From NCBI GenBank assembly GCA_020633295.1, contig JACKDW010000019.1:1-64000 (forward strand): a stretch of DNA of 64,000 nucleotides. Direction: 5' to 3'. The notes beneath the pieces are model-generated. The model was given only the letters and a program-made list of their open reading frames with translations. It was not told the DNA's origin and made no database searches. Of the stretch, positions 8,773-19,474 are shown in pieces; the first letter of the stretch is position 1; each line of letters opens with the position of its first letter. This stretch comes from Myxococcales bacterium. GTDB taxonomy: Bacteria; Myxococcota_A; Polyangia; Nannocystales; Nannocystaceae. The position numbers were made by a program, and so were the translations under genes.

Positions 8773-11109
8773 TTGCTCAGACATCCCCGCACTCGCGTAC
8801 GCGCGCCCGCCCCCGCTCGAGCGTCGATCGTGTCGATCGTGTCGATCGTGGCGCTCGCGCTCACGTCGCTCGCGACGCTCGCTTGCGAGCGCACGGTGAA
8901 GACGAACACAGATCCTCCGGACGAGCGCGACGCCGCGACGGGCGGCGGCGCGTCGACGCCAGCGGCGTCGGCCGGCGATCCCGAGAAGCCGGTGGAGCTC
9001 GCGGTCGGAGGTCAACACGCGTGCGTCCGCCGCGACTCAGGCGCGGTGATGTGCTGGGGTCGCGGCGTCGACGGTCAGCTCGGCGACGGTCGCGGCCGCG
9101 ACAGCGCGCGCCCCGTCGCGGTCGCCGAGCTGCGCGACGCGGTGGAGCTCGCGGCCGGCGGCCGCCACACCTGCGCGCGTCGCAGCGGCGGACAGGTCGT
9201 GTGCTGGGGCAGCAACGAGCTCGGTCAGCTCGGTGACGGCGGCGGACGGCGCGGCGCGACGAGCCCGCGCCCGGTCGCGGTGCGCGGCCTCACCGACGCG
9301 GTCGCGCTGGCGAGCGGCGACGACCACGTCTGCGCGCTGCGCCAGGCTGGCCGCGTGGTCTGCTGGGGCAGCAACCGCGACGGGCAGCTCGGCAACAACG
9401 CGCGCGCGGTCGCGGTCGCGCCGACGGTCGCGCAGGGCGTAGCCGCGACGGCGCTGACCGCCGGCGCGTCGCACACGTGCGCGCGCGCGACCCAGGGTCA
9501 GGCGGTGTGCTGGGGCGGCGGTCGTCGTGGACAGCTCGGCGCGGGCGCGGGCGCGAGCGGGTCACCACGACCTGTCCCGGGGGTCATCGGCGTCGAGTCG
9601 CTCGTCGCGGGCGCCGATCACACCTGCGCGCTGACGTCCGGGGGCGAGGTGCTGTGCTGGGGCGCCAACGACGAGGCGCAGTCGGGCGCCCCCGTCGCGA
9701 CGCCCGTCGCGGGCGCGACCAAGGTCGCGGGGCTGCGCGACGTCGTCGCGCTCGCGGCCGGCCGCGCGCACAGCTGCGCGCAGTTCCCCTCGGGTCGCGC
9801 GCTGTGCTGGGGCGCGAACAACCTCGGGCAGCTCGGCGACGGCTCGATGACGCGGCAGACCGCGCCGACCTCGGTGGCCGAGCTCGCGGGGATCGTCGAG
9901 CTCGAGGCGGGCTGGGATCACACCTGCGCCTTGACCACGGGCGGCGCGGTGCGCTGCTGGGGCAGCAACGATCACTCGGCGCTCGGCAACGGCGCGCCCG
10001 GGAATACCGAGCGCATGCAGGCGGCGCCGGTCCGCGGCCTCGCCGACGCGACGCAGATCCAGGCCGGGGAGCGCTTCACCTGCTCGGCGACCGCGAGCGG
10101 TCAGGCGATCTGCTGGGGGGCGAACAACGCGGGGCAGCTCGGCGATGGTTCGAACCTCGGGCGCGCCACGCCGGCGCCGGTGCCCGGCCTCCAGGATGTC
10201 GTCGAGGTCACCACCGGGACGAACCACGCGTGCGCGCGCGCGCGCGCCGGCGTCGTCTACTGCTGGGGTGACAACGCGACGGGGCAGCTCGGCGACGGCA
10301 CGACGAAGCAGCGGCGCACGCCGGTCGCGGTGCTCGGGCTCAACGACGCGACCGCGCTGGCCGCAGGGACAGGTCACACCTGCGCCGCGCGCCGCACCGG
10401 ACGCGTCGTCTGCTGGGGCGCCAACGCCGAGGGGCAGCTCGGCGACGGCTCGACCGTCGATCGCACCAAGCCGGTCGTCGTCACCGGGATCCAGGGCGCG
10501 CGCGCGCTCGCGGCCGGCGGCGCGCACACCTGCGCGCTGCAGGCCTCCGGCGCGACGCAGTGCTGGGGCAGCAACAAGCGCGGGCAGATCGGCAACGGCG
10601 TCGGCGCGGCGAACCTCGCCGTGCCGCAGTCGCGACCCGCCGCCGTCCAGAAGCTCGTCGACGCCGTCGAGGTCGGCGCGGGCGCCCTCCACACCTGCGC
10701 CCGCCGCCGCACCGGCGAGGTCGCGTGCTGGGGTCACAGCTCCCAGGGCCAGCTCGGCGCCGGGATCCGCGGCGACTGGACGACGCGCGTGCCGGTGAAG
10801 GACATCCGCAGCGCGAGCGCGCTGGCGGTCGGCGACGCCTACAGCTGCGCGATCAGCAACGGCGTGGCGATGTGCTGGGGCGACAACGCGGGCGGACAGC
10901 TCGGCGACGGCACGCGCGCGGAGAAGGACGTGCCGGTCGCGGGTCAGCGGGTCAAGGGCGCCGTGCAGCTCGCGGCCGGCAAGCGTCACGCGTGCGCCCG
11001 CACCTCCAACCAGCGCGTGTACTGCTGGGGTGACAACAGCGACGGTCAGCTCGGCGACGGCTCCGTCTCGTTCTCGACGAAGCCGACCAAGGTCCTCGAC
11101 CTCCCCTGA
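8773..11109 (+). CDS. RCC1-repeat lipoprotein with 14 repeats
   Basis: About 778 aa if started at the TTG at 8773, which gives a good signal peptide (basic n-region, VSIVSIVALALTSLATLAC); no ATG is available and GTG at 8830 is an alternative. The mature protein is almost entirely RCC1-type beta-propeller repeats of ~50 residues, each with H-x-C-A followed by CWG and GQLGDG. I count 14, which fits two seven-bladed propellers. Paired cysteines in nearly every blade suggest disulphides in an extracytoplasmic setting. RCC1-like surface proteins are abundant in myxobacteria; their ligands are mostly unknown. Expressed divergently from the FHA/phosphatase gene, ending 36 bp from the convergent kinase gene. 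Confidence 0.85.
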   Translation: MLRHPRTRVRAPAPARASIVSIVSIVALALTSLATLACERTVKTNTDPPDERDAATGGGASTPAASAGDPEKPVELAVGGQHACVRRDSGAVMCWGRGVDGQLGDGRGRDSARPVAVAELRDAVELAAGGRHTCARRSGGQVVCWGSNELGQLGDGGGRRGATSPRPVAVRGLTDAVALASGDDHVCALRQAGRVVCWGSNRDGQLGNNARAVAVAPTVAQGVAATALTAGASHTCARATQGQAVCWGGGRRGQLGAGAGASGSPRPVPGVIGVESLVAGADHTCALTSGGEVLCWGANDEAQSGAPVATPVAGATKVAGLRDVVALAAGRAHSCAQFPSGRALCWGANNLGQLGDGSMTRQTAPTSVAELAGIVELEAGWDHTCALTTGGAVRCWGSNDHSALGNGAPGNTERMQAAPVRGLADATQIQAGERFTCSATASGQAICWGANNAGQLGDGSNLGRATPAPVPGLQDVVEVTTGTNHACARARAGVVYCWGDNATGQLGDGTTKQRRTPVAVLGLNDATALAAGTGHTCAARRTGRVVCWGANAEGQLGDGSTVDRTKPVVVTGIQGARALAAGGAHTCALQASGATQCWGSNKRGQIGNGVGAANLAVPQSRPAAVQKLVDAVEVGAGALHTCARRRTGEVACWGHSSQGQLGAGIRGDWTTRVPVKDIRSASALAVGDAYSCAISNGVAMCWGDNAGGQLGDGTRAEKDVPVAGQRVKGAVQLAAGKRHACARTSNQRVYCWGDNSDGQLGDGSVSFSTKPTKVLDLP

Positions 11110-11144
11110 GGCGCTGACGCGTCGCGCACCCGAGGCCGCGCCGG

Positions 11145-14100
11145 CTAACGCCAGATCGGCGCGTACATGGCGGCCATCCGCGCGGGGTTCTCGATCCCCT
11201 CTTCGTCCATGTAGCGCACGGCGGCCGCCACGTTCGCGCGCCCACGCGCGCCGCCCAGGAGCTTGCCGAGCCGGTAGCGAGTCGCGGCCGCGAGCAGCGC
11301 CATGTCCGTGTCCTCGAAGCCGCGCGCGGCCTCTTTGTGCGCCAGCGCGGCGCGCTCGACATCGCCGCGCGCGGCCGCGATCCCGCCGCGCAGCAGGGCC
11401 GCGAGCGCAGTCGCGTGCGGGACGCGCTCACCGGCGAGCTGCCGCGCGTGGCGACTGGCGATCGCCAGCCGCGCGGCGCGACGGGAGGGATCTGCGGCCG
11501 ACAGCAGCGCCGCGTTGGCCCGCCAGAACCGGCTCATCACGCGCACGTGCTGCCCGACGAACAGCAGCGACGAGCGCACGCGCGGCCAGGTCTCCTCGAC
11601 GCGCCGCCACGCGTACTCGCCGTCGCCCTCATAGACATCAATCGCGCGCTCGGCCAGGAAGGCCCACGCGCGCTGGGCCAGGAACGCGTCGCGGGGCCAC
11701 CGTCGCACCGCCTCGTGGATGTCCTGACGGGCACCTTGTGGATCATCGGCCGCGAGCCAGATCACCGCCGCGTCGCCGGCGCGCAGCGAGGTCTCGGCGC
11801 ACAGGTCCCCGCGCTCGCGCGCGTCATGGACGTACTCGAGACGGCGCGCGCGCAGCTCGGTCACGCGGCCGAGCTGATACAGCGCCGCGAGCTCGAACAG
11901 CTCGCGCAGCGTGAACTCGAAGTTGCGACGCGCGCGTCCGCGGTCGAGCCGCTCGCGCGCGACGCCCATGCTCGCCACGCACTCCTTCCAGCGCCCGCTC
12001 GCGAAGGCCGCGAGCCCGCCGACGAGCGCCCGGTAGACCCCGGACTCCGGCGTCTCGTAGCGATCGCTGATCTCGCGGGAGCGCTTGAGGAGCATGTCGA
12101 CGCGGCGCGTCGTCGTGTCGCCGAGCATCGCCACGAACGCCGCCTCCATCGCCAGCGCGACCGCGACGCGCCCGGGCTCGCCGACGTCGAGCGCCTCGCG
12201 GAGGTGCCGGGCCTGATAGACCAGCGCGCGCAGCGGGTCGAGCAGGACGAGGCCGCCGCGCGCCGCGTTGAGCGTGTCGAGCCGGGACAGACGCGCGGGC
12301 GAGACCGCATCGGCGCCGCGCGGGCGAAAGCCGAGCCCCCGCGCCCGCAGGCGCGCGCGCTCGACGGTCACGCGCGCGAGCAGCTCGCCGGGCGTACGAG
12401 GGAGCGGCGCGCCGCAGTCGCGCAGGACGCCCGTGAGGACCGCGCGCCCATGGTGAAAGGAGCCGCCGTGGATCAGCTGCTCGGCCGCGCGTCGCCGGAG
12501 GCTCAGGCTGAGCTCGCGCTCGGCGTCTTCAGCTGCCTCGAGGTACAGCTGCGCGGCCTCCCGCGAGCGCCCGCCGTGCACGAGCGCGTCGGCCATGGCC
12601 ACGCGCAGGCGTCGGCGCTCGTCGACCGCCGTCGCCGGCGTGAGCTCGATCGCCGACGCGTAGAGCTCGGCGGCGCGGTTAAACGCGAGCCCCGCCGCGG
12701 CCGCCTCCGCCGCCCGGGTCGCGTAGCCAGCCGCGCGCGCCGGCTCGCCGCCCTCGCGCAGGTGCGCCGCGAGCAGCTCCGGCGACGCGGACGCGTCCCC
12801 CTCGAGCGCCTCGGCGAGCCCGAGGTGGAGCGCGCGCAGGCGTACGGGGTCGCGTCGCACGAGCGCGAGCAGCTGCTCGCGCATGGCGTCGTGAAACACC
12901 TCGACCGCGCTGCCAGAGCGCGTCGCGCGACGTCGGACGAGGTGCTCCGAGCGCAGCAGCTCGAGCCCGGCCCGCCCGCGCGCGCCGCAGTCCGCGACCC
13001 GCAGCGCGGTGGTCTCGTCGAGCGGGCGGCCCGCGACCGCGATCACCTCCATGACTCTTCGAGCATGTCCTGGAAGCCACTTGATACGCTCGCCGACGAC
13101 CTGCCCCAGCGACACCGCGCGCGCCTCGAGCGCGACGTCGCCGTGCGCGACGCGGCCGTGCACGTGCTGACACAGCTCCTGGACCAGCAGCGGCGAGCCG
13201 CGGGACTCCCTCGCGATCACGCGCGCGTCGCCCAGCCGCACGTCGTAGCGATCGCCGTCGACGGCCGCGAGCTCGAGCCCGCCGCTGAGCACCTCGAGCT
13301 CGGCGCGCGCCATCGCCTCCGCGTCCTCCAGCGTCAGCGGCCCGACCTCGATCTCACGCACCTCGGGACCGTCACCGCTCGGCGCGACGCGCTCGTGGGC
13401 CTCGAGCGCCTCCTCGGCGCGGTACCCGGTGATAAAGAGGACCCCGGGCGCGTCGGGTCCGCGCAGCAGCTCGGCCAGGAGCGCGGCGCTGTCGCTGTCG
13501 CCCCACTGCAGGTCGTCGATGAAGAGCACCAGCGGCCAGCGGGCGACGATCCGCGTCAACAGCTCACGCAGCGCCGCGTAGGCGGCCCGCAGCCCGCGGG
13601 GGCCGTCGCTCGCCTCGGGCGCGGCCTCGACCTGCGCGGCGATCTCCGGGACGCGCGCGAGCACCGGGAACACCCGCGCCAGCGCGGCCGCGTCCTTGGG
13701 GAGCAGCCCGTCGAGCGCTCCGCGCTCGGCTCGCTGCCCGAGCAGCAGCTCCATCAACCCGTCGACGAGGCTGTCGAAGGCCTTGAACGGCACCGACTCC
13801 GAGGCGTAGCAGCGGCCGGCCACGACCTTGCCGCGACCGAGCGTGTGTACGCGATCGAGGAACGCCTGGACGAGCGCCGTCTTGCCGGTGCCGGACGGCC
13901 CGTGCACGCGGACGAGCACCGGGTGCCGCGGGCGGACCTCGTGGAGCGCTCGCTCGAGCGCCTGCAGCTGCCGCGCGCGCCCGAACAGCCGCGTCCTCGC
14001 GCGTCGCGTGGGGCCGCCGGCGGCCCGCGAGACGCGCTCGTCCTCGCCGGGCTGCGTCCACGAGCGCGCGCCGACGCGGGCGAGCAGCTCGACGTGATCG

Positions 14101-14987
14101 GGTCTGCGCTCGGGTGAACGATCGAGCAGGCGCCAGCACAGCGCGTCGAGGTCCTCGGGGATCGACGGGTCGAGCTCGCGCGCGCGCGCGGGGTCCTCAC
14201 GGCACTTCGCGCACAGCACCTCGAGGCCGCTGCCGCGAAACGGCAGCTCGCCGATCAGCGCCTCGTAGAGCATCACGCCGACGCTGTACCAGTCGCTCGC
14301 CGCCCGCGGCTGCAGCCCGGTCGCCAATTCCGGTGCCATGTACGCGGGCGTGCCGACGACGGTCTCGTAGGAGCGCGAGACGGACTGGTCATCGCCGAGG
14401 TCGTGCACGAGCCCGAAGTCGAGGATCGCGACGCGCCCCTCCGGAGTAACGAGGACATTCGACGGCTTGATGTCCCTGTGCAGCTTGCCAGCGGCGTGCA
14501 GCGCCGCGATCCCGGCGACGAGCTGCGCGAGCGCAGACCGCAGCCGCGGGATGTTCGCGCCCTCCGGAGGTGTGCCGCGCACATGCGTCAAGAAGTCGAC
14601 GCCGTCGATCAACTCCATCGTCAGGAACGCCTGACGACCGCGGATGACGAGGTTGTGCAGGGGCACGAGGTTGGGGTGCACAACGCCGGCGAGCGCGCGA
14701 AACTCGGTCTTGAGTCGGTACAGCGCGGCGGGCGTGTAGCCCTGCAGGACCTTGAGGGCGACCGGCTCGCCGTCCGGATCGACGGCCGCGTACACCGTGC
14801 CTGATCCGCCACGACCGATGAGATGTCGGACGGTGTAACCACCGATCGTCGGGCTCGGTTCAACCGTCCCGAACAGTCGCGAACGTACCGAAGCCTTCAG
14901 TTGTCGCAGCTCGAATTCGGGCCGGAGCTTGCGTGCCGCGCCGAACTGCGCGCCCAGCTCGCCGCGAATCCGCCCACCTCCCGACAT
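11145..14987 (-). CDS. Ser/Thr protein kinase fused to AAA ATPase and TPR-like region (PknK type)
   Basis: 1280 aa. The kinase domain spans about residues 47-320: IGRGGSGTVYAAVD glycine loop, VALK lysine, HRDIKPSNVL near 168, LDFGLV and GTPAYMAPE, so it should be active. After a linker, an AAA/STAND-type ATPase starts with FGRARQLQALE, Walker A GPSGTGKT near residue 361 and Walker B LVLFIDDLQW near 489. The C-terminal ~600 residues are helical repeats with TPR character. This is the PknK/AfsK-with-ATPase architecture widespread in myxobacteria. It is transcribed divergently from the ECF sigma factor 154 bp away, which suggests that the kinase controls that sigma factor. ATG at 14987; no ribosome binding site is visible, and an upstream ATG is out of frame. 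Confidence 0.92.
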   Translation of the reverse strand: MSGGGRIRGELGAQFGAARKLRPEFELRQLKASVRSRLFGTVEPSPTIGGYTVRHLIGRGGSGTVYAAVDPDGEPVALKVLQGYTPAALYRLKTEFRALAGVVHPNLVPLHNLVIRGRQAFLTMELIDGVDFLTHVRGTPPEGANIPRLRSALAQLVAGIAALHAAGKLHRDIKPSNVLVTPEGRVAILDFGLVHDLGDDQSVSRSYETVVGTPAYMAPELATGLQPRAASDWYSVGVMLYEALIGELPFRGSGLEVLCAKCREDPARARELDPSIPEDLDALCWRLLDRSPERRPDHVELLARVGARSWTQPGEDERVSRAAGGPTRRARTRLFGRARQLQALERALHEVRPRHPVLVRVHGPSGTGKTALVQAFLDRVHTLGRGKVVAGRCYASESVPFKAFDSLVDGLMELLLGQRAERGALDGLLPKDAAALARVFPVLARVPEIAAQVEAAPEASDGPRGLRAAYAALRELLTRIVARWPLVLFIDDLQWGDSDSAALLAELLRGPDAPGVLFITGYRAEEALEAHERVAPSGDGPEVREIEVGPLTLEDAEAMARAELEVLSGGLELAAVDGDRYDVRLGDARVIARESRGSPLLVQELCQHVHGRVAHGDVALEARAVSLGQVVGERIKWLPGHARRVMEVIAVAGRPLDETTALRVADCGARGRAGLELLRSEHLVRRRATRSGSAVEVFHDAMREQLLALVRRDPVRLRALHLGLAEALEGDASASPELLAAHLREGGEPARAAGYATRAAEAAAAGLAFNRAAELYASAIELTPATAVDERRRLRVAMADALVHGGRSREAAQLYLEAAEDAERELSLSLRRRAAEQLIHGGSFHHGRAVLTGVLRDCGAPLPRTPGELLARVTVERARLRARGLGFRPRGADAVSPARLSRLDTLNAARGGLVLLDPLRALVYQARHLREALDVGEPGRVAVALAMEAAFVAMLGDTTTRRVDMLLKRSREISDRYETPESGVYRALVGGLAAFASGRWKECVASMGVARERLDRGRARRNFEFTLRELFELAALYQLGRVTELRARRLEYVHDARERGDLCAETSLRAGDAAVIWLAADDPQGARQDIHEAVRRWPRDAFLAQRAWAFLAERAIDVYEGDGEYAWRRVEETWPRVRSSLLFVGQHVRVMSRFWRANAALLSAADPSRRAARLAIASRHARQLAGERVPHATALAALLRGGIAAARGDVERAALAHKEAARGFEDTDMALLAAATRYRLGKLLGGARGRANVAAAVRYMDEEGIENPARMAAMYAPIWR

Positions 14988-15096
14988 GCAGATATCGTAT
15001 CATGGAGACTGCTCGCTCACGCCCCTCGGTGGGTCAATTCAGCGCCCACAGCCGTCCACGGACGCCCTCCCACGACCGCGAACGACCCGCAAAATG

Positions 15097-15124
15097 AGCA
15101 TCCTGAGTTGCCGACGAGGATGCT
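15097..15124. promoter_or_regulatory. 8-bp perfect inverted repeat just upstream of the ECF sigma gene
   Basis: AGCATCCT (15097-15104) and AGGATGCT (15117-15124) form a perfect inverted repeat with a 12-nt spacer, ending 17 bp before the GTG start of the sigma gene, in the region shared with the divergent kinase gene. It could be an operator or an mRNA hairpin that hides the ribosome binding site (AGGA at 15125-15128 directly follows it). Confidence 0.4.
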
Positions 15125-15141
15125 AGGATGGCCAAAATCGC

Positions 15142-15771
15142 GTGAATTCGATCAACACCGAGGACTTCCAGCTGCTCGACGCCTGGCGCGGCGGCGATCG
15201 TGAAGCCGGCAATACGCTGTTCGAGCGGCACTTTGACGCGGTTTGCCGATTCTTCGCGAACAAGGTCAACGACAGCGTCGACGACCTGATCCAAAAGACC
15301 TTCCTCGGCTGTATCGAGGGGCGAGATCGCTTCCGCAAGCAGTCCAGCTTCCGCACCTACCTGTTCGCGGTCGCCCACAACATCCTTCGCATGCACTTCC
15401 GCAGCCGCCCGGACGGCGACGAGCCGGTCGATTTCAGCACGACCACCGTTGACGAGCTGACCCCCTCGCCGAGCGCGGTGTTCGCCAGCCACGAGGAGCA
15501 GCGGCTGCTGCTCGAGGGCCTGCGGCACATCCCGATCGAGTCCCAGATGGTGCTCGAGCTTTATTACTGGGAGGACATGGCCGCCTCCGAGCTCAGCGAG
15601 GTCCTCGGCATCCCCGAGGGCACGGTGCGCAGCCGGATTCGGCGGGCCAAGGACCAGCTCGGACGGCGCATGAAGCGACTCGCAAGCTCGCCCAGCCTCC
15701 TCAAGACCACGATGAGCGACCTCGATCACTGGGTGCGCTCACTCCGCGAGCGCCTCAGCACCGACGCCTGA
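15142..15771 (+). CDS. ECF-family RNA polymerase sigma factor
   Basis: 209 aa, GTG start preceded by AGGA 13 bp upstream. Region 2 (residues ~25-95) contains VDDLIQKTFLGCIEGRDRFRKQSSFRTYLFAVAHNIL, the core-binding and -10 recognition helices. Region 4 (~125-180) contains LELYYWEDMAASELSEVLGIPEGTVRSRIRRAK, the -35 helix-turn-helix. A ~30-residue C-terminal extension (LLKTTMSDLDHWVRSLRERL) follows and may be a regulatory tail. No anti-sigma factor gene is adjacent; instead a divergent Ser/Thr kinase lies upstream, as in ECF groups controlled by kinases. Confident as to family. Confidence 0.93.
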   Translation: MNSINTEDFQLLDAWRGGDREAGNTLFERHFDAVCRFFANKVNDSVDDLIQKTFLGCIEGRDRFRKQSSFRTYLFAVAHNILRMHFRSRPDGDEPVDFSTTTVDELTPSPSAVFASHEEQRLLLEGLRHIPIESQMVLELYYWEDMAASELSEVLGIPEGTVRSRIRRAKDQLGRRMKRLASSPSLLKTTMSDLDHWVRSLRERLSTDA

Positions 15772-15872
15772 TTGATGTCAGTCGAGCCCCCGATCGTGCG
15801 CGCCGACGCGCGCGCGATGGGTTCGATCGACTCAATTTGGGTCTCCGTTCGAAGACTGTGCGCGCAAAAACT

Positions 15873-15906
15873 GCAAATCCGACATGTGCATACCTGTCGG
15901 ATTTGC
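15873..15906. promoter_or_regulatory. 12-bp perfect inverted repeat (hairpin or operator)
   Basis: GCAAATCCGACA (15873-15884) and TGTCGGATTTGC (15895-15906) are exact reverse complements around a 10-nt loop. It lies 102 bp past the sigma factor stop codon and about 40 bp before the promoter-like sequence. There is no T-run after it, so a standard intrinsic terminator is less likely than an operator, attenuator or part of a small RNA. Confidence 0.5.
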
Positions 15907-15943
15907 CGGTCAACATATGCAGAACCTTGTTTTGGTGTCTTAT

Positions 15944-15971
15944 TTGGTTCGAATTTCATAGAATTTATACT
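15944..15971 (+). promoter_or_regulatory. sigma-70-like promoter candidate
   Basis: TTGGTT (15944-15949), a 16-bp spacer and TATACT (15966-15971) sit in the only strongly A+T-rich stretch of this region. It would give a leader of about 275 nt before the LuxR-type gene, or could drive a small RNA. Prediction from sequence only. Confidence 0.35.
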
Positions 15972-16252
15972 CTACAAAGCAATTTAAGCTTCAAAACACG
16001 TGGTCGTCTTCGCGCGTACCGCCAATCGAGTCAGCGATATCGCTCGAAAATTCCCTGATCGACGACCCCCGCATTCGCACTACCGAAATTGCGACGGGGA
16101 CGGATGTGCGGCCTTGCGCCCTCCCCCGGACAACCAACCCGCGACCTGAGACCTGGCCAAAACCGGGGCCCCATCACCTGGTTTTTCGAGGAACAGGAGA
16201 GCTGCGCTGTCCGCGTCGTGCAACCGATGGAACGACCCACTCGAGGTGACCC

Positions 16253-16840
16253 ATGACGGACTCAATGGATCCTCAACTCTCCCCCTCCTCCCCCAGCAGC
16301 CACTCCACCGGCTGGTCGCCGGCTCTCTCGACGCCGCGTCCCGCCGATGTCACCCTTCGCGTTCGCCCGACCATCACGCCGGCGCTCGCCGATCTGGTCC
16401 ATGGCTACCGCAAGCCGGCCTTCATGACCGACGTGAACGGTCAGATCGTGTGCATGAACGCCGCCGCCGGTCGCCTGTTCGACAAGGGCGGTGACCTCAA
16501 CACCAGCGTTCGCAACGCCCAGGGCCCGGTCACGCTCGAGAACTGGGAGCGCAAGGCGACCCTGCAGGCCGACGGCAAGACGCTGTTCCTCGTCATCCCT
16601 GACACCCCGGACGACTCGAACACGCGCCCGTCGCTGAGCCCTCAGCTCCCGCCGCGCCTGGCGAAGATCGCCCGCCTCGTCGTCTCCGGTTGCACCGACA
16701 AGCAGATCGCCAGCCGCACGGGCCTGTCGTTCAGCACCGTGCGCACCTACGTTCGCCAGATCTACCGTCGTATGGGCGTGCACAGCCGCGTTGAGCTGGT
16801 CCACGCGACCAACCAGGGTCAGACCCTGGCGATGGACTAG
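16253..16840 (+). CDS. PAS-like / LuxR-type HTH transcriptional regulator
   Basis: 195 aa; ATG preceded by GAGGTG 7 bp upstream. Residues ~45-120 (VHGYRKPAFMTDVNGQIVCMNAAAGRLF) look like a short PAS sensor fold. The C-terminal ~65 residues are a LuxR/GerE helix-turn-helix: LTDKQIAS-like CTDKQIASRTGLSFSTVRTYVRQIYRRMGVHSRVEL. There is no receiver domain, so the input signal is likely a small ligand or redox state through the PAS-like part. It lies downstream of the ECF sigma gene on the same strand, separated by the long A+T-rich region; its stop is convergent with parE across a hairpin. Confidence 0.85.
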   Translation: MTDSMDPQLSPSSPSSHSTGWSPALSTPRPADVTLRVRPTITPALADLVHGYRKPAFMTDVNGQIVCMNAAAGRLFDKGGDLNTSVRNAQGPVTLENWERKATLQADGKTLFLVIPDTPDDSNTRPSLSPQLPPRLAKIARLVVSGCTDKQIASRTGLSFSTVRTYVRQIYRRMGVHSRVELVHATNQGQTLAMD

Positions 16841-16862
16841 GGCGCAGCGCCCACGAGCAGAT

Positions 16863-16884
16863 GACGCCGGCTCTCGCCGGCGTC
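16863..16884. terminator. bidirectional hairpin terminator candidate
   Basis: GACGCCGGC (16863-16871) and GCCGGCGTC (16876-16884) make a 9-bp stem with a TCTC loop between the convergent ends of the LuxR-type gene and parE. There is no T-run. Confidence 0.5.
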
Positions 16885-16915
16885 GATCATTCGTCGTGCG
16901 CGACCTCGTGGCCGC

Positions 16916-19414
<2,499 letters not shown>

Positions 19415-19474
19415 CTTCTCCCCGTTCCCCGCCCAACCTCACCGCGGACGACGCCCCGTCACTCCCAGCGCGCG

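Larger units (their letters stand above)
15772..16252. other. 480-bp A+T-rich intergenic region between the ECF sigma and LuxR-type genes
   Basis: No convincing gene. The centre (about 15840-16000) is far richer in A+T than its surroundings and holds a perfect 12-bp inverted repeat and a sigma-70-like promoter (separate entries). The remainder is ordinary GC-rich sequence. A short reading frame from 15772 to 15987 has no coding character. Confidence 0.6.

Noticed and set aside
15772..15987. Short ORF in the A+T-rich region with some Cys residues
   Set aside because: It runs through the perfect inverted repeat and promoter-like sequence, has no ribosome binding site and no conserved-looking sequence.
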